From contig JAMYGW020000001.1 in the NCBI GenBank assembly GCA_025617375.2, positions 2,108,001 through 2,172,000 of the forward strand: DNA of 64,000 nt, given 5' to 3'. The position numbers and the translations under genes are program-made. The notes beneath the pieces are model-generated. The model was not told the origin of the DNA. It made no database searches and worked only from the letters and a program-made list of their open reading frames with translations. Shown here one piece after another: positions 57,239-64,000 of the stretch (positions are counted from its first letter, which is position 1; the number at the start of each line of letters is the position of its first letter). The stretch is from Acarospora socialis (lineage: Eukaryota > Ascomycota > Lecanoromycetes > Acarosporales > Acarosporaceae).

Positions 57239-59230
57239 GGCGGGTAGGGTTGTAGGGCTGGTTGATTGTTTGTTATGATGGAAGGGTAATGGAGAGACTT
57301 ATGTAAAAGTTATGGAAAAAAAATATATGTAATGATTGTAGTCGCATCGGAGGCCTTCAACAGGTGAGCATGGAAAACGGATGCAACGAGAGGGCAAACC
57401 CTTAGCTCGCGACGCGACTTACAGATTCTGTCGCCAAGCGAGGATTATAGGAGTACTACATATTACACTTCTATGCCTTTGCAACGCAACAAGGTAATAG
57501 CTTCGGTTTGAAAACTCGAGTTTGTGGAAGGAGAGGCCCTGCTTTTGAAGCTTCAGCTAAAACTTGGGATCTAATAATCTAGGGTATGCAGAGAAGTGTT
57601 CTATTGCCTTCCATAACCCCTCTACTGTCCTCTGCGTCCATCCCCTGTCCCTCTCGATCGGAGAACGACCAACACCACCAAAGGTAAGGAACCACTTAAA
57701 CCTAACAAAGAACAGGCATCACGTATACCAGCACTCGTTATTATTAGTCTTTCCCGAGCCCTCTGGCCCTCGCGGCGATACCCGCATAACGTATAACGAG
57801 GAGGGCTCGGAAACCCACAAAATCAACAGACACCTCAATCCTCGACTTCAGGCCATAGCGCACCGCGACTTCTCTAGCGGGTTACACGTAGTGTCGGCTT
57901 TTCTATCGCCAACTTAGTTGGGGTCGTCATTGGAGTAGTTGCAGGCACCGTCCCCGATGGCATATCGCTGGAGATGCCTATCCTCCGAGCAAGCTAGCAT
58001 CCATGGTATTATCGTGGAGGATTCCGACAAACGTGGAAGGAGTCGACGGCCGTTGGTTGTGTTAAGTACTGGCCGTCGATCAACCTGACATGACTGAGCA
58101 GGATGGTTGAGATCGCTATCAAACTTTCGCCTTTGATATTGTAATTGCTAGCTACTGAGATAGTAGAAGTAGTAGTGAGGATAAATGGACTTTCGGGCCT
58201 GGACTAAGGGGAGAAATGTAAGTATAGCCAGCGAATGTTGTAAGAGGCCTTCATGACAGGGTGCTTCTAAAAGAAAAATGATGTTGAGAAAGTAGCTTAA
58301 GTATCATCCGGGAAAAAACAAGGTCTCACACAAGACCACACAATACGCTCAGTCTTGAGCAGCTCATCCCTCTCCTTATCCAGGCAATACGGTAGCATTC
58401 AGATGTAGACCGGAAGGATATAAGCTTGAGAATATCGATGCTCGCTGAAGATATTTGCCCTATGTGAACATAGCCGAATGATGTTGGGCTGTTGTTTTAG
58501 CTTGCTGTTAGCATAGGACTCATAGTATCTGTAAGCCAGAGTCCCTTGAAAGTCATGTCGATAGCATTGAGTTTTGCCTTTATGTTCGACCGGCAGCTAG
58601 TAAGTTTATTGCATGTCTTGTGCAAGTGAAGGACCGGTTTGACAACAGTTGGCCTACCTGGTTGCGGCTAATGGTGTCTAGGTTGATGTGGGATGATGGC
58701 CTTCCCGAAAGGCCGTAGTGTATTCTGTTCCTGGCCAGCCAGTGCTAATGCTCCCCCGGATTTACACTTGACTGGTAATTGCCTGTATCCGTTCACAGAT
58801 CCGGGTCTCGAAGCCCTGTGAGAACAGCTCACAGTGTTTCCCTTCCAGCTGGCGGTAAGAGATGGTGCATAGATAGCTGACTGAGAGTCCCTCCTGGTCT
58901 CACACGACTCATCGAGTCTGTTGACGGGTGTCAAAAGTATCTCCCTGGAGGATCATTTCGTCGTCGTAGGAACTACAGTAGAGAAGCTCAAGCCTTGCTC
59001 TACGCGGCAGTACACGCTCCCAGTAGAGACCAATTCTGACACGTTATGAAGCATGCTAATGTTCCATGGAGCTCTGGAACGTGGCCATCGTAGCTCATAT
59101 TCTCTTCGTCAGATCGAGCATAAGTGCTTGAAACGAAGATTCCCCGTCCAGTCCTCTGGAAATCTGACTGAAATCAGTAAAAGCTAGCGGGAGAGACGAA
59201 TAAACAGGCCGTCGATAGAAGGTCGAACGT
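57239..59230. other. Gene-poor region
   Basis: About 2 kb upstream of the GH18 gene with no supported gene. One plus-strand open frame (57564-57917) and one minus-strand frame (58934-58668) were considered but have no family signal. Confidence 0.4.
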
Positions 59231-59235
59231 TTCGA

Positions 59236-59690
59236 TCATTGCCATACTAATCTGCGAGTCTTGTAACAACGAGTTTGCAAGCGGTGCTGGTTCGACCAAA
59301 ACAACTTGAGATAAACCTTGAGTACCACTGGGCCTGATGTTCGAAGTTGCGCTTTCACAACTTTACCGTCGAACGTCGCAGTAATCCACCGTTGCCTGAT
59401 GATGATATCCGGAGGTAAGGTGTCCATCAACCATCCTTGATGGTGCTCCTCCACAAACACTTCATCACGCTCTGATGATGTTTGACTGAGATGTTCGACA
59501 AACATTGTAGAATACCCTGGCTGCGCTTTCACAAACCACTTGTTGAACGTCTCAGTTATCCACCGTTGCCTGATGATCATATTATATCCATCAACGATCC
59601 TTTATGATGCTTCCCCACAGAAACCTCGTCACGCTCTGATGATGGTAGACCGAGACGTCCGACAGATGTTAACACAATCAGGCATTAACT
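59236..59690 (-). repeat. Degenerate coding tandem repeat, about 165-173 bp
   Basis: The phrase ccaccgttgcctgatgat occurs at 59387 and 59560 (173 bp apart) and acgctctgatgatg at 59467 and 59631 (164 bp apart). On the minus strand two units read IIRQRWIT(E/A)TF-VKAQ and SSERDEV(F/S)V-HH-G-LMD, so the repeat is about 55-58 codons and must once have been translated. A frame change between copies, and loss of the flanking frame, point to decay. No family was recognised. Confidence 0.6.
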
Positions 59691-62600
59691 GGTCCCACGG
59701 GTTGGAGGTGAGCCACCTCTGCGCAGAACCATTATGCTCAAGTCCGGCAGCACGGGACCAGCGGTTTCCGAAGCCTCTGCGCAAGAACATGTGCGGCTTC
59801 CGAGTACTGGAAGTGAAGGACAAGGAAAGACGGTTCGAGTAGAGTAGCGGACAGGAATGCCCAAGAACCATCGCTCTGAAAGCAGATCAGTTGGACGTTT
59901 AGAAAAGCATTGATGTAGCAATGAGGAAATGGTAGCGGTAGTATCACATATCACCGGGGGAGTTCATACGCCAACCATTCCAAAGAGAGTCAGGGCGAGG
60001 ACAGTGCGTCTGGAAGTTGAGCGGAGCAACAAATAAGACAGCTCCAGCTGTTGTGTCCGGAGCCCTCTGCGTATCCGAAATCCATATTGTGGCATTTCCT
60101 GAAAGAAACATTCTATTATGTAGTGGAGTGCTCGCGGAGAGCGTGGGTATCATGCGACTCGTCATGCTCAGTTTCATATCCCGAAGCCTGTCCAATGCAC
60201 AAGGCGACGTCTTAGACTGGAATTACTGCAGACAGTGCCGTGATCCTGGTTGCCGGGTAAAAGGGTAGATCCAGCTGAGCACTCTTGACAAATCCCGCAG
60301 TAACATTATCCAAGAGCCTCTTGATCGGTCTCTCACAAAGGGAGTCAGTGAGTCAAATCAACCTTTCGGCGATGGATCGGTGCTGTGTAGAGTGGCGGAG
60401 CCGTTTTGCAAGGCGTCGTTTGAGCGCCTCGGATCTTGCTATCAAGCGTATCAACAAGAGGTTTGCATATCCCTCATCGGTGCTTGGATGATGTTATTGC
60501 AAGGCAGCATCATGAATTTACACATGATGTAGCCTTGCGGTCAGCGGTGTGGGAAGGAAAAGGCAATGATGGACGTCGTGGAAGGATGACTCGAGCGGGG
60601 TCCCGCGGATGTTTTCCTCAATCAGGGTCATGGTTCAGATATCGTTTGTTACTCTTCGGTATGCCGAGAGGAGCAAAAGAAATGATGGGTTGATGGTGCC
60701 ATAAGGTTGGTATGATATACTCCGATGCTTGGATCGAGGTGGGTAGATGTTCGAGGATAGGGTGACGTGTACAGTAGGGTATGGTTGAGATAATCCGGAG
60801 GAGGTTGTAAGAAGATGGATGGCCTCTGCATGCAGTCCTTCGTAGGGTACAGTACCTTAGTATAGGTGGTGGCTGTGTGACTACAAGCCAAAGGTAAAAA
60901 CAGTAAGCAGCGGCAATTACAAGTCGGAGTTAGTCCGCCTAGCAAGGGCTTGCATACAGTATATTGAAGTTGCCCCGATCTTGACGCCGTGTGACTGCTC
61001 ACACATAGACTCCGAGCAATTATGTACAGATTCTCGGCGGTTGCCTGGTTAAGGACTGCCACGGCATACGTCGTCTGACAACATAAGTGTGGTTGAGTTG
61101 TTGGCATTCGTGTGACTAAGTACAGGTGCGGGTTCCTTCATCGTCGTCTTACCCTGATAGGGAGAGGTCCGCATAATTGCAAGATCCCTTGTGCAGCTGA
61201 GGAAAGCAGGTCGTGTTGATGTTTGCCATTCCATTTCTCTCATTCCACTCCGGCATCCCACGGTGAGACATGGCTTACTCACCCGTACCAAACTCTTTGC
61301 AGATGGAGAGCTTTATTGATGGCCGGTACTAAATTGAACACCCTGGATCGCTAAATGCGGAGTTGTCTAGTCCTTGGTGAGCAATACGACCAGAGTGATT
61401 TTAGGTGCAGAACTGTAGCGGAGTGGAGGAGTGGACAGTTGGAAGAATTGAACCCAGCACTGGACACCTCGTTCATACAATCCGATACATCATTTTTGCC
61501 TTTCCATTGTTCTTTTTCATCCACGGATCGCCGCGAGGACGAAGGAGAGGAGCGCAATTGAGCCATGTGCGTATCATGCTTCTTTTTACTTCTCTTCGGG
61601 GCTTGAAGCTGCTCGTCGGTGATGTCTTGCGACAAGCATGTGGCTCACTTCCGAATCAAGGCAAACACGACCATCAGAAAGAAGACCCTTGAGATGAAGC
61701 ACAAGTAAGCAAGAGATCGTCGCACTGGATCGGAATCTGCCATTGATCGCGTTGTTTGATCGGTTAAGTGCATGGCCTGATTCGTCGTCCAAGAAACTCT
61801 CCGTCCACCATTATGATTATGATTATGTGTATGTGTATTCTGGAGGAGCGTTGCGATTACCGGGCGTCGGCTGAGAAAACACACAAAGTCTAAAAAGGAG
61901 CAATCGTACCGTAATCCGTAAGGTAGGTTATCTTGCACTTGAGCTCGTATACTTCCGTATCCATCAAGCCGTTCCGGCAAAGGCAACGCTGCTGGTAAAC
62001 AAGGCTCCGACGTAAGACGCCCGTAAAAGGAGGAGTAGGCTACCTTGGGTAGAATGTTCTGTACGGACTACGGAGAGTACTGTGTATGATTGCCTTCGGA
62101 TAGCCTAGGTAGGAGATTACCCTCTGATTGGATGGGGGCCTTGGTTTCTCTCACGCCTGTACGAGTACCTGGGTTTGTACTCTACGTTTGTAGGCGCTAC
62201 AGCCTGTGTTCAGAGGGTATATCTATACGGCTATCGGACCGGCCTCTTCCAAGGCCGCAGCATCTTTGCGAAGTGCATGATGTATCGCTGCCCCGGTCTC
62301 TTCATCCCACCCCACCATGAAGTTGTCGTTTTTCCTCCAAGCCAGCCTCGTGTGTGTGTTGGAGTAACTTACGAGTAGCTACTCCCGTTTCCGTCTTAGT
62401 GATCATCACCGAGAGTCTCTGACGACTCGTGGCTCAGATGAGACCCACCAGTAATAGACCAACATACGAACGCCGCATGGATGGTTGTGAAGGAAACCAT
62501 CCAGGATCTCAATCAACCTGTTACCGTCGAACTCTATCAAACACCTGAGACTGTCCGCCCCGGGCAAAAATTGCCCCCTCATCGTTCAAGGCCACAGTGT

Positions 62601-64000
62601 CCCCGACACAAACCAATATACATAGGTAGTTGTATGCATGCCTTTTGCCTTGGTCAGAGCTAAAGGCTCGGAGCACCCAATTACAGCGTTTCGGATAGGA
62701 TTCAGGCTTGGTGAGGTATCTCGTTCATGGATGAGGAGGAGGCTTCGGTCCCGCTATGATCTTGAAGGAGAGTGACACGACCTGTGAAATAGGTGGCGAC
62801 TTGCCGATAGTCCTTGGTCTGATATAGCTTGCACGATGCTTTTGCCACAGTACTACGCCGGTAGGCATTCTATCGGTCTGATGAGCAGAGGGAGCACGAG
62901 TGAGTTCAAGTGTTTGTAAAGTTACCAGTTCTCGAGATCTTAATAAGGCGTGACCAATCCGCGGCCGCCAAGATAGTCCATACTTGCAGTCAGGTGACTT
63001 TAGGTACTCATCACATCTTAGTTATTGACATGATCGTGATCTCCCTTGGCATTACGACGATTATCATTATCAAACTCCCAGAACCAAAAGCAAACGCGGC
63101 TCATCGGCTGTGAGCGGTGTACATACAAGTGAAGGAAAAGCTCTTGACCTTGGCCATCATACTGCAGCCGGACCCTGACCTTGCTAACTATAAGGTACTG
63201 CTCGAAAAGTTGACCATGGCTGAGCTGTATCAGTCCTCTCCAGCTGCTAATTATCATCATATTATCTTATTATTGCAAACCGCTACTGTGCCTCCTCAAC
63301 TTCTGCTCCCCACGATACAAGGGTGTACTACTTTAGTGAGTTTTCGGCTTCCTTTTTGGACTGCCTAACCGGCCTTTGAATGGGCGGCGTGGACGGGCTT
63401 CTGCTTGGTCGCGACGTCGATGCAGTTAAGTGTACCTCCGTCAATCAACCCAAGCCAACCCAAACCGCATTCATCTCCACCTTTGCATTTGGCGCTTTGG
63501 CCCCACTGCAGCTTGACCGCGCCGCGCCGGCCTGCCTGTCTCTCCACCCAACACATCCTCCCTGGTACTTGCAGTGCCGTCCCCCCTCCCTGATCCCATG
63601 ACTGCCTTGACAGCACAATTTTCAGTTAGTACGATTACGATGGGGGAAAAGGAACGACATCAACAGGCCGATGGATGCGACCCAAAAGCAAGACCCGGCT
63701 CCTTCTCGTATGATCAACCTCCTTTGGTGCCAACCTGTCAACCTTCACATGGGCACACTATTGCTTCTGCACTGCGCGCGCGCGAGCGAGCGAGTGAGCG
63801 AAACAGGGTCACCGTCGGATGTGGTTTGATGTCCGGCGAGAGGCGGAACAAGGCTCGAGGCGGTGGGACATGATACACGTATCACGATGCTTACAGAGTA
63901 TCACGTATACTGGACATCACCAAGCTGCGAGCCTTGCGAGACGGTATCAATTCGCTCCCGACGTCTGGTCCATCGCTGCATCCGGCTTGCTTCTTGACGG
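59691..64000. other. Gene-poor region to the right edge
   Basis: About 4.3 kb with only weak open frames. The best is a minus-strand pair at 61986-61645 (ends with a hydrophobic segment SLAYLCFISRVFFLMVVFAL) and 61635-61351, which could form one small gene. The sequence around their junction gives no clear splice site and I do not call it. A short alternating CG then GAGC run lies at about 63774-63800. Confidence 0.4.

Noticed and set aside
56711-57247. Plus-strand open frame of 178 residues opposite the GH18 gene
   Set aside because: It is the complement of the C-rich 5' half of GH18 and is composed mostly of Gly, Glu, Val and Arg.
61351-61986. Two adjacent minus-strand frames, one ending in a hydrophobic segment
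   Set aside because: Possible small membrane protein, but no clean splice site links the two and no family was recognised.

Overview
The window is nuclear DNA of a filamentous ascomycete (Pezizomycotina). The evidence is many short GT-AG introns (mostly 45-130 nt), mixed gene orientation with short spacers, and orthologues of mould genes such as the DSC ubiquitin ligase subunit A, chitin synthase chaperone CHS7 and arrestin/CreD. A Dothideomycete is my guess, not shown. I assigned 19 protein-coding genes and one weaker candidate. I rebuilt intron-exon structures by reading across splice sites; every complete spliced model keeps frame from start to stop.

Layout. 1-5.7 kb: an accessory pair transcribed divergently, a DUF7708/STAND-like protein running off the left edge and a 12-exon AAA+ ATPase with a DUF7025-type middle domain. 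6.8-13.1 kb: a 2EXR/F-box-like protein, a ZRG17-type zinc carrier, an unknown two-TM protein and a secreted ferritin-like protein. 13.9-20.6 kb: a core block with DUG3-like amidotransferase, MGM1, GCV3 and MRP17. 21.7-27.8 kb: dscA/TUL1 and a DPB11/TopBP1-type four-BRCT protein. 28.3-29.7 kb: a decayed gene with a 189-bp tandem repeat. 31.3-33.7 kb: an arrestin-related trafficking adaptor. 35.3-39.2 kb: an NLR-like NACHT-ankyrin receptor with very similar repeats. 40.1-45.8 kb: a GNAT acetyltransferase, FZO1 and ESCRT-III VPS2. 46.3-46.8 kb: a weak candidate gene. 51.7-57.2 kb: CHS7, an alpha/beta-hydrolase and a GH18 enzyme. The rest (much of 46.8-51.6 kb, and 57.2-64 kb) is gene-poor, with a second decayed coding repeat at 59.2-59.7 kb.

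Themes. Four nuclear genes for mitochondrial proteins lie here (MGM1, GCV3, MRP17, FZO1), including both GTPases of mitochondrial fusion. Ubiquitin and endomembrane traffic are represented by dscA, the PPxY arrestin and VPS2. Candidate self/non-self recognition genes are the STAND-like/AAA+ pair and the NLR-ankyrin gene.

The most unusual signal is compositional. At least ten unrelated genes on both strands change, in the coding sense, from C-rich with C-ending codons to G-rich with G/T-ending codons toward the 3' end. I know of no standard explanation for it.
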